Of a DNA stretch of 64,000 bases, positions 8,604-17,504 are shown in pieces. Source of the stretch: JAICYJ01 sp035695105 (GTDB lineage: Bacteria > Actinomycetota > Thermoleophilia > Gaiellales > JAICJC01). Every line of letters begins with the position of its first letter. Position 1 is the first letter of the stretch. A model generated the notes under the pieces. That model was not told the DNA's origin, did not search any database, and worked only from the letters and a program-made list of their open reading frames with translations. The position numbers were made by a program, and so were the translations under genes. The stretch spans positions 15,833 through 79,832 of the forward strand of contig DASSEV010000015.1 in the NCBI GenBank assembly GCA_035695105.1, read 5' to 3'.

Positions 8604-9731
8604 TCAGCCGCAGAACGACCCGATGATCTGATCGAGCGCCTGCACGCAGCGGTCGAGCTGGGCGAGGTCGACCCACTCGACCGCCGCGTGCGCGCCGTCG
8701 CCGCCGGGGCCGAAGATCACCGTCGGGATCCCGGCCGCCGAGAAGATGGCGCTGTCCGCCCAGTAGGGCACGCCGATCACCGGCGTGCCGGGGCCGAGCG
8801 CGTCCAGCGCCGCGCGCACGATCGGTGCGCCGGGATCGACCTCGAACGGGTCGCGCACCAGCGTCGTTCGCAGCTCGGCGTCGAGCTCCCGGCCGTTGGC
8901 GCGGATGCCGTCGAGCAGCTCTGAAAGCTCCGCCTCGACCACCTCGACCGTCTCACCCGGCACCGTCCGCCGCTCCAGCGAGAGCGTGCAGCGCTCGGGG
9001 TACGTCGACAGCTCACGGCCGCCGTCGATGATCGACGCATGGATCGACCCCGGCCCGAGCAGCGGATGACCCGCCTCGGACGCGAGCCTGGCGGCCATCC
9101 CGTCGATCGCGACGAGCACGTGGCCCATCCGCGCGATCGCGTCGACGCCGTCCCATGGCCGTGAGCCGTGTGCGGCACGGCCGTGAACGGTGATCTCGTG
9201 CCACGTGAAGCCCTTGTGGGCAACAGCCACCGCCATCTGCTCGCCGGTCGGCTCGGTGACGATCGCGCCGTCCGCCCGAACCGTCCCGGCCACGGCCCGC
9301 GCGCCGGCGGACGCGAACTCCTCGTCGCAGACGGCGGCAACCACCACGTCGCCCGCCAGCCCGCGATCCACGGCGTGTGCGGCGGACGTCATGATCGCCG
9401 CCAGCCCCGCCTTCATGTCGTAGGCGCCGCGGCCGTACATCCGGTCGCCGTCCACCCGTGGCGTGAGCGGGTCGGACATCCCCTCGAACCCGACCGTGTC
9501 CATGTGGGCGTAGAGGAGCAGCGTGCGGCCGCCCCCGCCGCCGCGCGCGCGGGCGACCACGTTCGGCCGGCCGGGCTCCGCGTCGGCGACATCGACCTCG
9601 AGGCCGCGCGCCTCCAGCCACCCTCCGACGAAGCGCGCGATCTCGCCCTCCCCCGCACCGCCCGGCACCAGCGACGGGTTGACGGAGTCGATCGAGACGA
9701 GATCGGCGAGCAGCGCGCGTGCGTCCTGCAC
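8604..9731 (-). CDS. M20-family metallopeptidase (ArgE/DapE/carboxypeptidase G2 type)
   Basis: A 375-residue di-zinc hydrolase of the M20 family. Metal ligands are visible in YAHMDTVG, in GRGAYDMKAG with the bridging Asp, in VCDEEFAS (catalytic Glu and metal Glu) and in TEPTGE; the last His lies in GGDGAHAAVEWV. The dimerisation or lid domain is around residues 180-290. Members cleave N-acyl amino acids or peptides. No arginine or lysine biosynthesis gene is near, so the exact substrate is open. It may be single-gene; the next minus-strand gene starts 1.3 kb away. Confidence 0.88.
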   Translation of the reverse strand: MQDARALLADLVSIDSVNPSLVPGGAGEGEIARFVGGWLEARGLEVDVADAEPGRPNVVARARGGGGGRTLLLYAHMDTVGFEGMSDPLTPRVDGDRMYGRGAYDMKAGLAAIMTSAAHAVDRGLAGDVVVAAVCDEEFASAGARAVAGTVRADGAIVTEPTGEQMAVAVAHKGFTWHEITVHGRAAHGSRPWDGVDAIARMGHVLVAIDGMAARLASEAGHPLLGPGSIHASIIDGGRELSTYPERCTLSLERRTVPGETVEVVEAELSELLDGIRANGRELDAELRTTLVRDPFEVDPGAPIVRAALDALGPGTPVIGVPYWADSAIFSAAGIPTVIFGPGGDGAHAAVEWVDLAQLDRCVQALDQIIGSFCG

Positions 9732-9757
9732 CGGCCCACCCTACCGGCTGGGCGCCC

Positions 9758-11026
9758 TCAGCGTGCGTTGGCGGCGGCATACGCGCGCGCCCAGGCGACG
9801 ACCTGGTCGAACGACACGCCCAGCCCACGCTGGAACGCCTCGCGCACCTGGTCCTCGCTGTAGATCAGGTCGTGATGCGACGCATGCATGGCGGTGTACG
9901 CCCGCGCCAGCCGCGCGACGCCGCCGGCGCCGAAGTGCTGGAGGATCACGGCCGTCATCGCCTGGCCGTCCTCGTAGCCGAGGTTGACGACAGCCGGGTT
10001 GGTCTGCGACCAGTCGGTGATCCGAGTCCGCCAGAAGCTGATGCTTGGGAAGCCCCGCGCATAGGCGCTCGCGATGTCCCCGAGCGGGATGTGGTAGCCG
10101 AGCCCGCGAAGGAAGCGGTCCTCCTCGACCATCGCCAGGCCCTCCATCAGGCTGTGCGGCGCGCGGCCGAGCAGCCCCCAGCTCGCAACGTGGGTGAGCT
10201 CGTGCGCGATCGTCCCGTCACGCTCGATCACGTTGCCGGGCTCCCACTCCGGCCAGTCGATGTAGCAGACGCCGTTCAGGACGAAGCCCTGCGGCACCTC
10301 GGCGCGGCCGAGCCGGGCTCCAGAGAGCGCCTCGCCCTGATCCTTGCTGTCCACGATGAAGATGACGGGGTGCGCCGCGGAGCGGTCGCGGCCGAACAGC
10401 GCCGTGAGCCGTGGCACCACCTCGTCGGCGTCGCTCAGGATCTGGGTGGCGTCGTCGCGCGCCTCGGACGCCTCGTAGATGACGGTGGTGTGGTCGCCCG
10501 TGAGCACCGTCGGCTCGTCGAACAGACCGAGGCCGTAGTCACGCAGGTGCATGGACGGCCGGCCCGAGATGTCGGCCTCGACCTTCCAGCCGCCGGCGAA
10601 CCAGTGCGCGAGCATGACGCGGTCGCCCAGCTTGATCCAGGTCGAGAGCGGCCTGGGCGAGAACCGTGCCTCGATCGACACGCGGACGCCCACGGCGTCG
10701 GCGTCCGGCACCCTGACCGGGTGCGCCTTCATTCGCACCGCGCCGATCGGCAGCCGTCCGAACCAGGTCGTGAGGCCGGTCAGCGTTTGCTGGTCGGTGA
10801 ACGTCGAGGCGGGCTGCACCACCCGCTGCGCGTCGAGCGGCCGGTTGAGAGCGACCGCCCGCACGTATGCCTCCACCGCAGGCTCCGCGCCGCGGAAGCG
10901 CTCGGCGGTCGACATGCGTGCGGCCGGGGACGGCGTCGAGGACGCCGACGCGCCGCCCATGCCGCACGCGGATGCGGCCGGCGTCAGGACGAGGGCGATG
11001 ATCAGGATCGTGCTGCGGTGCACCAA
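9758..11026 (-). CDS. Secreted lipoprotein with HExxH zinc peptidase domain
   Basis: A 422-residue protein. A lipoprotein signal is present, with a hydrophobic segment followed by a lipobox ending PAASAC and then a Ser/Pro-rich linker. Residues 275-279 read HELTH with a downstream Glu at about 295 (LMEGLA), the zinc-ligand layout of gluzincin-type peptidases. Residues 50-170 look like a separate beta-rich domain. The protein is likely anchored on the outer face of the membrane and cleaves an unknown protein. Similar proteins are annotated as peptidase MA-like in soil actinobacteria. I cannot name a substrate. Confidence 0.78.
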   Translation of the reverse strand: MVHRSTILIIALVLTPAASACGMGGASASSTPSPAARMSTAERFRGAEPAVEAYVRAVALNRPLDAQRVVQPASTFTDQQTLTGLTTWFGRLPIGAVRMKAHPVRVPDADAVGVRVSIEARFSPRPLSTWIKLGDRVMLAHWFAGGWKVEADISGRPSMHLRDYGLGLFDEPTVLTGDHTTVIYEASEARDDATQILSDADEVVPRLTALFGRDRSAAHPVIFIVDSKDQGEALSGARLGRAEVPQGFVLNGVCYIDWPEWEPGNVIERDGTIAHELTHVASWGLLGRAPHSLMEGLAMVEEDRFLRGLGYHIPLGDIASAYARGFPSISFWRTRITDWSQTNPAVVNLGYEDGQAMTAVILQHFGAGGVARLARAYTAMHASHHDLIYSEDQVREAFQRGLGVSFDQVVAWARAYAAANAR

Positions 11027-11064
11027 GGCACCTATCGGCGCCCGGGTGCGATCGCTGAATCGAT

Positions 11065-11577
11065 CTAGCTGCGCAGCTCCTCGGCGTAGCTGTAGGAGCG
11101 CCGCGCGAGGCTCCCGTCCTCGCCCTGCTCGTAGTAGCCCATACGCCAGATCGGAGGCGAGTACAGGTGCAGCGACACCGTCGTGTGGCCCTCCGCGTTC
11201 CGGACGTCGTGGATGCGCGACGCGTCGAAGTTGAACGAGCCGCCCGCCTCGTACCGCGTCGTGGCGATGCCGCCGGCCATGCGCAGCCGGTCCTCGTCGA
11301 GCGCGCCGTCGACGACGTGGACGGCGCCGCTCGAGAGGTCGTGGTCGTGGAGGCCTGTGTCCTGCGTACCCGTCCAGCAGATCAGCCAGGCGTCGAGGTG
11401 ATGGTCGCGGTGCAGCTGGACGTAGATCCGCTCGTCATCGCTGTGGCGCACATCGTCGCGCCACAGCTCGGGCCGGCCCGCAAGCTCACCGGCCAGGCGC
11501 TCGATCTCCTCGGGCTCGAGATCCCGGTCGCCGATCCGCTCGGCGAAGAACTGCTGCAGGTCGCTGACGTCGCCCAT
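11065..11577 (-). CDS. Cysteine dioxygenase-type cupin
   Basis: A 170-residue protein of the type I cysteine dioxygenase family, non-heme iron enzymes that oxidise cysteine or related thiols to sulfinates. The three-His iron site is visible as GLHDHD and, further on, VSLHLYSPP. The segment SFNFDASRIHDVRN is also typical. ATG 11577 lies only 2 bases after the stop of the amidohydrolase, so the two form an operon. The thiol substrate (cysteine, mercaptopropionate, mercaptosuccinate) cannot be decided here. Confidence 0.88.
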   Translation of the reverse strand: MGDVSDLQQFFAERIGDRDLEPEEIERLAGELAGRPELWRDDVRHSDDERIYVQLHRDHHLDAWLICWTGTQDTGLHDHDLSSGAVHVVDGALDEDRLRMAGGIATTRYEAGGSFNFDASRIHDVRNAEGHTTVSLHLYSPPIWRMGYYEQGEDGSLARRSYSYAEELRS

Positions 11578-11579
11578 GA

Positions 11580-12530
11580 TCACTCCCTCGGTTCGAGAAG
11601 CCGGAGCGGGTTCGACGCGGTGACCGCCTCCACCACGGCCGGGCCCAGCTCCGCCAGCGCACGGCTGACGGCGCCGGCGCCGATGACTGGAATATCGGTT
11701 CCGAACACCACCTGCTCGACCCCGTAGCTGGCCAGCGCGCACTCGAGGGCGAGCCGTCCGCACGAGGCGGTGTCCAGGAACACGTTGCGGTCGATCGTGC
11801 CGCGCTCCCCGCTGAACGCCCGCCAGCGCTCCTCCAGGAACGGGCCGGCGCCACCCATGATCGCGAAGCAGATTCGCAGGCGCGGCCACCGCGCGGCACC
11901 GACGGCCCGCCAGGCGAAGTAGGCGGCGATGCTGAGGCCCGGGTACACGCCGAGGTTGGGCCACCAGTCGGGCATCCCGGCGGTGCGCGCATACGGCGCC
12001 GTGCCCGGCGCCGGCCCGGGATGGACGAACGCCGGCGCACCGCGGCGCTCCAGCAGGAGGAGCAGCGGCGCCAGGCGGTCGATCGCGTCCCGGCCGGCGA
12101 GGGCGGCGCTGGGGAGCGAGACGCCGACGAACCCGCGGTCGAGTGCGGCTGCAACGGTGCCGGCTCCTGCGTCGTCCTCCGCCAGCGGCACGGCCGCCCA
12201 GCCGGCGATGCGCCCGCCGGAGCGGTCCGCGGCCTCGGCCACGCCGTCGTGGTAGGCGGCGATCAGCTCCGCGGACTCGGCCGCCGGCAGCGCCTCGATG
12301 CCGAGCGGCGTCGACAGCGAGACGACCGCCCGGTCGATGCCGGCCTCGTCCAGCGCCGCGATTCGCACGTCGGTCCGGTGCCGGGTGAGATCGACCTCGC
12401 AGTCCGGCTCGTGCTGGAGCCGGAGCACGGTGGCGCCGTTCCGGCCCTCCAGCGCCGGCGGCGCGGTGCGCCGGCGCAGCGCATCGACGAGCTGCTCGGG
12501 CCACAGGTGTTGGTGCAGATCGATGCGCAT
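11580..12530 (-). CDS. Amidohydrolase family (ACMSD-like) metal-dependent hydrolase or decarboxylase
   Basis: A 316-residue TIM-barrel amidohydrolase-2 protein. The N-terminal metal motif is IDLHQHLWP, a His is in AFVHPGP, and a late FGTDIPV carries the conserved Asp. The family includes ACMSD and gamma-resorcylate decarboxylases as well as lactone hydrolases. It starts at 12530, only 27 bases from the divergent LacI regulator, and is followed immediately by the cysteine-dioxygenase-like gene. The pair is probably controlled by that regulator. Confidence 0.85.
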   Translation of the reverse strand: MRIDLHQHLWPEQLVDALRRRTAPPALEGRNGATVLRLQHEPDCEVDLTRHRTDVRIAALDEAGIDRAVVSLSTPLGIEALPAAESAELIAAYHDGVAEAADRSGGRIAGWAAVPLAEDDAGAGTVAAALDRGFVGVSLPSAALAGRDAIDRLAPLLLLLERRGAPAFVHPGPAPGTAPYARTAGMPDWWPNLGVYPGLSIAAYFAWRAVGAARWPRLRICFAIMGGAGPFLEERWRAFSGERGTIDRNVFLDTASCGRLALECALASYGVEQVVFGTDIPVIGAGAVSRALAELGPAVVEAVTASNPLRLLEPRE

Positions 12531-12535
12531 GTCTG

Positions 12536-12549
12536 GTGAAACGATTAAC
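12536..12549. promoter_or_regulatory. Candidate LacI-family operator
   Basis: The 27-base gap between the divergent amidohydrolase and LacI genes contains AAACGATT at 12539-12546. It fits the AAnCGnTT core with a central CpG used by LacI/PurR-type regulators. The flanks match the longer consensus only partly. The site sits 9-16 bases upstream of the amidohydrolase start codon. Neither gene has a Shine-Dalgarno here, so leaderless transcripts are possible. Confidence 0.45.
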
Positions 12550-12557
12550 ATGCGATT

Positions 12558-13520
12558 GTGCCAAGGCGCCCGGCCGAACGCAAGCGCGCGACCCTCCGCG
12601 AGCTCTCCGAGATCACGGGCCTGTCCCAGGCGGGCGTCTCGTACGCGCTCCGCGGCCAGCGGGTGTCGGCGGCAACCGAGGAGCGGGTGCGCGCAGCGGC
12701 AGAGCGCATCGGCTTCCGCACCGACCCGATCGCCCGCGCGCTGCGCGGCGGCCGGACGCAGCTGGTCGGCGTCGTCGGCGGCAGCCTTGCCGACCTCTGG
12801 CACCAGCAGTTCGTGGCGGGCATGCAGCAGGCGCTTCGCAGCCATGGGCTGCGCATGGTGCTCGCCGATGCCGCGGGCGAGGCCGGCGAGGAGGTGGCGC
12901 TGGCTCGTGATCTCGCGGACCAGCGGGTCGACGGGCTGATCATCCTGCCCATCGACCCGTCGGCGCCGGGCTGGCGGGACGTTGCCGCCGCCACGCCGAC
13001 CGTATCGGTGAACGAGCGGCTGCCGGCACCGGCCGGCGCGATCCGCTTCGACTCGGCGCGCGGCATCGCGATGGCGCTCGATCACCTCACGCAGCTCGGT
13101 CACCGGCGGATCACCGCGCTGGGCGGGGCTCCCCATGCCACTCCGCGGCGCGCGGGGCTGCGTCGCGTCCGCTGCGGATACTCGATCGACGAGGCGCACG
13201 TGGCGGCGATGCGGATCCTGGGCGCGCGCGACCGGCCGACGGCCGTGTTCGCGTTGTCGGACACGGTTGCCTGCGGTGTGTACGCGGCCTGCCGTGACCG
13301 CGGGATCGAGGTGCCGACGGAGCTCAGCGTTGTCGGCTTCGACGACATACCGGTCGCTCCCCTGCTCGATCCGCCTCTGACGGTGGTCGGCTGGGACACG
13401 CCGCGGGCCGCGGAGGCCGCGGTGGAGATGCTGACCGAGGCGATCGACGGCCGCCCGGCGGCGGAGACGGTGCTGGCGCCAGAGCTGGTGACGAGGCGAA
13501 GCACCGCCGCGCCGCGGTAG
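12558..13520 (+). CDS. LacI-family transcriptional regulator (shortened ligand domain)
   Basis: 320 residues from GTG 12558. The N-terminal helix-turn-helix reads TLRELSEITGLSQAGVSYAL, and the hinge is followed by a periplasmic-binding-protein-like sensor domain ending in VVGFDDIPVAPLLDPPLT. The stretch between LGHRRITALGG and DRPTAVFALSD is about 20 residues shorter than usual, lacking the region that normally follows the ERxxGY motif. Ligand binding may therefore be changed. It probably controls the divergent amidohydrolase and cysteine-dioxygenase pair. Whether it also affects the downstream glcD and M20 genes is unknown; glcD starts 1 base after its stop. Confidence 0.88.
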   Translation: MPRRPAERKRATLRELSEITGLSQAGVSYALRGQRVSAATEERVRAAAERIGFRTDPIARALRGGRTQLVGVVGGSLADLWHQQFVAGMQQALRSHGLRMVLADAAGEAGEEVALARDLADQRVDGLIILPIDPSAPGWRDVAAATPTVSVNERLPAPAGAIRFDSARGIAMALDHLTQLGHRRITALGGAPHATPRRAGLRRVRCGYSIDEAHVAAMRILGARDRPTAVFALSDTVACGVYAACRDRGIEVPTELSVVGFDDIPVAPLLDPPLTVVGWDTPRAAEAAVEMLTEAIDGRPAAETVLAPELVTRRSTAAPR

Positions 13521-13521
13521 T

Positions 13522-14895
13522 GTGACCGGCCCGATGGCCGTGCAGCAGACGTCACCGATCCTCGCCGCCCTGGGCGGCGTGGTCGGCGAGGAGCACGTCC
13601 TGGCGCCGCCGCCGGCGCAGTACCTGTCCGACGAGACCGGACGCGGGCTGCGCGGCACGGCGGTTGCCGCAGTGCTCCCCGGCACGGCGGAGGAGACGGC
13701 CGCGGTGGTGGCCGCATGCTACGAGCGCGACGTCGCGATCACCCCGCGGGGAGGCGGCACGGGCGTCTCGGGTGGCGCGGTGCCTGACGGCGGCGTCGTG
13801 CTCAGCCTGGAGCGGCTGAACCGCGTGCGCAGCTTCGATCCGCTGCTCTGGCGGATCGAGGTCGAGGCCGGCGTGACGACGGGACGTCTGCACGAGCTGG
13901 CGGCGGGGAGCGGGCTGATGTTCCCGCCCGACCCGGGCGCGTCGGAGCAGTCGCAGATCGGCGGCAACGTCGCGACCAACGCGGGCGGCCCGCACGCCTT
14001 CCGCTACGGGGTGACGCGCCGCTGGGTGACGGGGCTCGAGGCGGTGCTGGCGCCGGGCCGCCTGGTGCGGCTGGGCGGCGCCGCCAGGAAGGACGTGGCG
14101 GGGTACGACCTGATCGGGCTGCTGACCGGCTCGGAGGGGACGCTCGGCGTGGTGACCGCCGCGACGCTGCGGCTGGTGCCCGCGCCCGAGGCACGACACG
14201 TGGTGGCCGGCGTCTACGCGAGCGACCGGGCGGCGTGCGAGGCCGTCGAGCGGGTGCTCGGAAGCGGCATCGAGGCGGCCGCGATCGAGCTGCTGGACGA
14301 GGCGGCCGCGCGCCTGGGCGGAGGCGGGTTCCCCGGCGAGCTTCCACCCGGGGCGCTGCTGCTCGCCGAGGCTGACGGGAGCGCGCGCGAGGCGAGCGAG
14401 CGGCGCGACGCCCTGGTCGAGGCGCTGGCGGAGGGATCGGTGTCGACGGCCGAGGTGGCCGACCCAGTGGCCGCGTGGCGCTGGCGTGACGACCTGTCGT
14501 TCCGGCTCGCGGCGGTCGAGGGCGGGAAGCTGTCCGAGGACGTGGCGGTGCCGCTCGACCGGCTGGCCGACCTGGTGGAGGCGGTGCCGGAGATCGGACG
14601 GCGCCACGGGCTGACCGGGCTGAGCTTCGGCCACGCCGGCGACGGCAACATGCACTCCAGCTTCCTGGCCGATCCCGCCGACCGCGAGCGGTTTGCGGCG
14701 GCCATGGCGGCGCGGGAGGAGCTGCTCGCGCTGGCGGTGGCGCTGGGCGGCACGATCTCCGCGGAGCACGGCCTCGGGTTGGTGAAGTCGGGCAGGCTGA
14801 GCGACCAGTGGCCGCCCGAGGCGGTCGCGGCGCACCGCGCGATCAAGGCTGCGCTCGACCCGAAGGGGCTCCTGAACCCGGGGAAGAAGCTGTGA
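13522..14895 (+). CDS. FAD-linked oxidase, GlcD/D-lactate dehydrogenase type
   Basis: 457 residues (or 453 from ATG 13534). The PCMH FAD domain has PRGGGTGVSGGAV and the segment SQIGGNVATNAGG; the C-terminal oxidase domain has FGHAGDGNMHSSF and SAEHGLG, which bind metal and substrate carboxylate. Family enzymes oxidise 2-hydroxy acids such as glycolate or D-lactate. Partner subunits GlcE and GlcF are absent here, which favours a stand-alone dehydrogenase. The GTG start is 1 base after the LacI stop, and the 3' end overlaps an M20 hydrolase gene (GTGA). Confidence 0.9.
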   Translation: MTGPMAVQQTSPILAALGGVVGEEHVLAPPPAQYLSDETGRGLRGTAVAAVLPGTAEETAAVVAACYERDVAITPRGGGTGVSGGAVPDGGVVLSLERLNRVRSFDPLLWRIEVEAGVTTGRLHELAAGSGLMFPPDPGASEQSQIGGNVATNAGGPHAFRYGVTRRWVTGLEAVLAPGRLVRLGGAARKDVAGYDLIGLLTGSEGTLGVVTAATLRLVPAPEARHVVAGVYASDRAACEAVERVLGSGIEAAAIELLDEAAARLGGGGFPGELPPGALLLAEADGSAREASERRDALVEALAEGSVSTAEVADPVAAWRWRDDLSFRLAAVEGGKLSEDVAVPLDRLADLVEAVPEIGRRHGLTGLSFGHAGDGNMHSSFLADPADRERFAAAMAAREELLALAVALGGTISAEHGLGLVKSGRLSDQWPPEAVAAHRAIKAALDPKGLLNPGKKL

Positions 14896-16310
14896 CCGGC
14901 CTGGACGCTCGTGAGCGGCGGGTGGTCGAGGCGATCGCGGCGGGGCGCGACGAGCTGGTGGCGCTGCTGAGCGACCTGGTCGGGTTCGACACGACGGCGC
15001 GGGTGCTGGGAGACCCGGCCCGGGACGAGGCGGCGCTTCAGCAGCATCTCGGCGACCGGCTGGCCGCACACGGCGCGCAGGTCGACATCTGGGAGCCGCC
15101 GCCGGCCGAGACGCCGCCGGGGCCGCAGATCCCGGAGGGCATCGAGTTCGACGGCCGGCCGCAGCTGGCCGCCCGGTTCGCCGGATCGGGCGGCGGGCGC
15201 AGCCTGATCTTCAATGGCCACATCGACGTGGTCGAGGCGAGCCCCGTGGAGGCGTGGACGAGCCACCCGAACCGAGCCGAGGTGCGCGACGGACGGCTGT
15301 ACGGCCGCGGCGCCTGCGACATGAAGGGCGGGTGCGCGGCGATGGCGTTCGCGGCCGAGGTGCTCGCCCGTGAGGGCGTCTCGCTGCTGGGCGACCTGAC
15401 GGTCTGCACGGTGACGGACGAGGAGTCGTGGGGCGCGGGCGCCCTGGCGGCGGTCGCGCACGGCGTCGCGGCCGACGCGTGCATCGTCACGGAGCCATCG
15501 GGGCTGGACACCTGGGTGGCGTGCCGGGGGAGCCTGATCCCGACGATCGTGGTCGAGGGCCGGCCGGGGCATTCCGGTGTCTCGCAGCCGCACAGGCTGG
15601 CCGGCGGCGCGGTGAACGCGTTCGAGAAGTCGCTCGTGGTGGTCGATGCGCTGCGGCGGCTGCAGGAGGAGTGGCGGGGCCGGCGGGACGGCCGTCACCC
15701 GCACCTCTCGACCGGCGACATCATCCCCTGCGTGGTGCGAAGCGGCGAGTGGTCGGTGACGTACCCGGCGCGCGCCGAGCTGACCTACCACGTCGCCCAC
15801 CTCCCGGCACAGGCCGACGCCGACGGCTGGGGAAGGCCCGCCCAGCGGGAGATCGAGGACTGGATCGCACGGGCCGCGGCGGCGGATCCCTGGCTGGCGG
15901 AGCATCCGCCCGAGGTCGTCTGGACTCCCGGCGTACCGGCCGCCGAGATCCCGGAGGATCACCCGATGGTCGAGACCATGCAGGCCGCGTCAGCCGCGAT
16001 CGGGCGCAGCGGGAGGATCACGGGCATGGACTCGTGGCACGACGGCGCCTCGTTCATCCTGGCCGGGACTCCGGCGATCTGCTTCGGGCCGGGCGATCTG
16101 AACCTGGCACACACGACCGACGAAAGCGTGCCCGTGGACGATCTCGTCCAGTGCGCACAGGCGCTGGCGGTGGCGGCGATGCGCTGGTGCGGCGTGGCCG
16201 GCCAGGGCTGCACGACGCCCGCTCTGCCGTCAATACCGCAATCCGGCGACCCAATTATTGGAGTCAAAGCCCGAGGAGACCGGCGTTGCGCCTTTGGCAC
16301 CCATTTGTGA
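14892..16310 (+). CDS. M20-family deacylase/peptidase with unusual C-terminal tail
   Basis: 472 residues from GTG 14892, overlapping glcD by 4 bases. It has the M20 di-zinc signature: FNGHIDVVE, GRGACDMKGG, VTDEESWGAG, TEPSGLD, and a late CFGPGDLNLAHTTDE. It resembles acetylornithine deacetylase or succinyl-diaminopimelate desuccinylase relatives that remove acyl groups from amines. The conserved domain should end near AAMRWCGVA. About 33 further residues run through a 26-base direct repeat and look non-conserved, so the reading frame may have been extended by that insertion. Confidence 0.85.
   Translation: MTGLDARERRVVEAIAAGRDELVALLSDLVGFDTTARVLGDPARDEAALQQHLGDRLAAHGAQVDIWEPPPAETPPGPQIPEGIEFDGRPQLAARFAGSGGGRSLIFNGHIDVVEASPVEAWTSHPNRAEVRDGRLYGRGACDMKGGCAAMAFAAEVLAREGVSLLGDLTVCTVTDEESWGAGALAAVAHGVAADACIVTEPSGLDTWVACRGSLIPTIVVEGRPGHSGVSQPHRLAGGAVNAFEKSLVVVDALRRLQEEWRGRRDGRHPHLSTGDIIPCVVRSGEWSVTYPARAELTYHVAHLPAQADADGWGRPAQREIEDWIARAAAADPWLAEHPPEVVWTPGVPAAEIPEDHPMVETMQAASAAIGRSGRITGMDSWHDGASFILAGTPAICFGPGDLNLAHTTDESVPVDDLVQCAQALAVAAMRWCGVAGQGCTTPALPSIPQSGDPIIGVKARGDRRCAFGTHL
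16249..16274. repeat. 26-bp direct repeat, copy A
   Basis: First copy of a 26-base repeat beginning ACCCAATTATTGGAGTCAAA. It lies inside the 3' end of the M20 gene and is strikingly AT-rich compared with its surroundings. The identical second copy starts 98 bases later. The segment CAATTATTG is nearly palindromic. Confidence 0.85.
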
Positions 16311-16346
16311 CAGGTTCGCCGCCTGGTTGAGCGGCGCCGCTTCAGA

Positions 16347-16372
16347 ACCCAATTATTGGAGTCAAAGCCCGA
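16347..16372. repeat. 26-bp direct repeat, copy B
   Basis: Perfect second copy of the 26-base repeat. It lies in the 130-base gap between the M20 gene and the convergent quinone-oxidoreductase-like gene. The 72 bases between the copies are not repeated elsewhere in the window. Two copies only, so it does not qualify as a CRISPR array. Confidence 0.85.
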
Positions 16373-16440
16373 CCGGGTGGTCGACACGCGGCTGTGACGG
16401 AATTGTGACGGTTGTCCGGCTCAGCCGAGTCGGCTGACGA

Positions 16441-17382
16441 CTACCAAGACAGCAACACCTTGCCGAACTTTCCCGGCTGCTGGAGATGGTCGAACGCCTC
16501 CGCGGCCTGCTCGGCCGGGAACACCCTGTCCACCACCGGCACGATCGCCCCCGACTCCAGCAGCGGCACGATCTGTCGCGCGAAGGCCTGCACCGCCGCC
16601 GCCTTCTGCTCCAGCGGGCGCGCGCGAAGCAGCGTGCCGATCATCGTCGCCCGCCGGCCCATCAGGGCGCCCAGCGACAGCTCGACCCTCGAGCCGCCGG
16701 CCGTGCTGACGATGACGATGCGCCCCTTCGGCGCAAGCGCCGCGAGATCGCCATCGATGTTCGGCGCGCCCACGAGCTCGAGCACCACATCGACCTCACG
16801 CGCCTCGCCCAGGGCGACGACGTCGGCGCCCATCGCCCGCAGGCGCTCCGCCGCGGAGTCCGACCGCACGTTCGCCAGCACCCGCACGCCGGTCACGAGC
16901 GCCATCTGCACCGCGGCCAGGCCGACCGCCCCGTTCGCGCCGTTCACCAGCAGCCGCTCGCCGGGACGCACCGCCGCCTGCGTGAACACCGCGTCGTGCG
17001 CGGTGATGAACGCCTCCGGCACGGCCGCAGCGAGCCGGTCGTCGAGCGCGTCCGGCACCCGCGCGACATGCCGCGCGTTCACGCGCACCCGGTCGGCCAG
17101 CCCGCCGCCGCCGACCAGGCCGAACACCCGGTCGCCGGGCCGCCAGTCATGAACGTTCTCCCCCACCTCGGCCACGGTGCCCGAGACCTCCAGGCCGGGC
17201 ACGTCCACCGGCGACCCCGGAGGGGCCGGATAGTTGCCCGCTCGCTGGTTGACGTCGGCCGGGTTGACGCCGGAGAACGACGCCTCCACCAGCACCTCGT
17301 CCGAGCCGGGCCGCGGATCGGGCCGCTCCTCGAGCGACATCACCTCGGCACCGCCGGCACCCGTGAAGACGATGGCGCGCAT
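16441..17382 (-). CDS. Zinc-independent MDR oxidoreductase (quinone oxidoreductase-like)
   Basis: A 313-residue medium-chain dehydrogenase. GroES-like domain at the N-terminus (SGVNPADVNQRAG, PGLEVSGTVAEVG) and Rossmann domain with GANGAVGLAAVQ for NADPH. The zinc ligands of alcohol dehydrogenases are missing, which places it with NADPH:quinone oxidoreductases such as QorA or PIG3. The C-terminus LQQPGKFGKVLL is typical of the group. It is transcribed away from the peptide transporter operon and appears monocistronic. Confidence 0.88.
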   Translation of the reverse strand: MRAIVFTGAGGAEVMSLEERPDPRPGSDEVLVEASFSGVNPADVNQRAGNYPAPPGSPVDVPGLEVSGTVAEVGENVHDWRPGDRVFGLVGGGGLADRVRVNARHVARVPDALDDRLAAAVPEAFITAHDAVFTQAAVRPGERLLVNGANGAVGLAAVQMALVTGVRVLANVRSDSAAERLRAMGADVVALGEAREVDVVLELVGAPNIDGDLAALAPKGRIVIVSTAGGSRVELSLGALMGRRATMIGTLLRARPLEQKAAAVQAFARQIVPLLESGAIVPVVDRVFPAEQAAEAFDHLQQPGKFGKVLLSW

Positions 17383-17428
17383 CGCGGCAGCCTACCTGTG
17401 ACCGGCGTTCCGCCGCCGGTCGCGCGGC

Positions 17429-17457
17429 TTGACCTGCCGCTGCGGGCGTGGGATAAC
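17429..17457 (+). promoter_or_regulatory. Sigma-70-type promoter of the peptide-transport operon
   Basis: A -35 box TTGACC (17429-17434) and a -10 box GATAAC (17452-17457) are separated by exactly 17 bases. They precede a GGAGG ribosome site about 40 bases further on and GTG 17505. Position and spacing fit a vegetative promoter driving the whole 17.5-26.5 kb operon. Confidence 0.55.
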
Positions 17458-17504
17458 CCCCTTTTCTGCCGACGCTTCCCCGCAGACAACGACTGGAGGT
17501 CGCC

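Noticed and set aside
16249..16372. Two 26-base repeats as a mini CRISPR
   Set aside because: Only two copies, a 72-base spacer, an AT-rich repeat overlapping a gene, and no cas genes.
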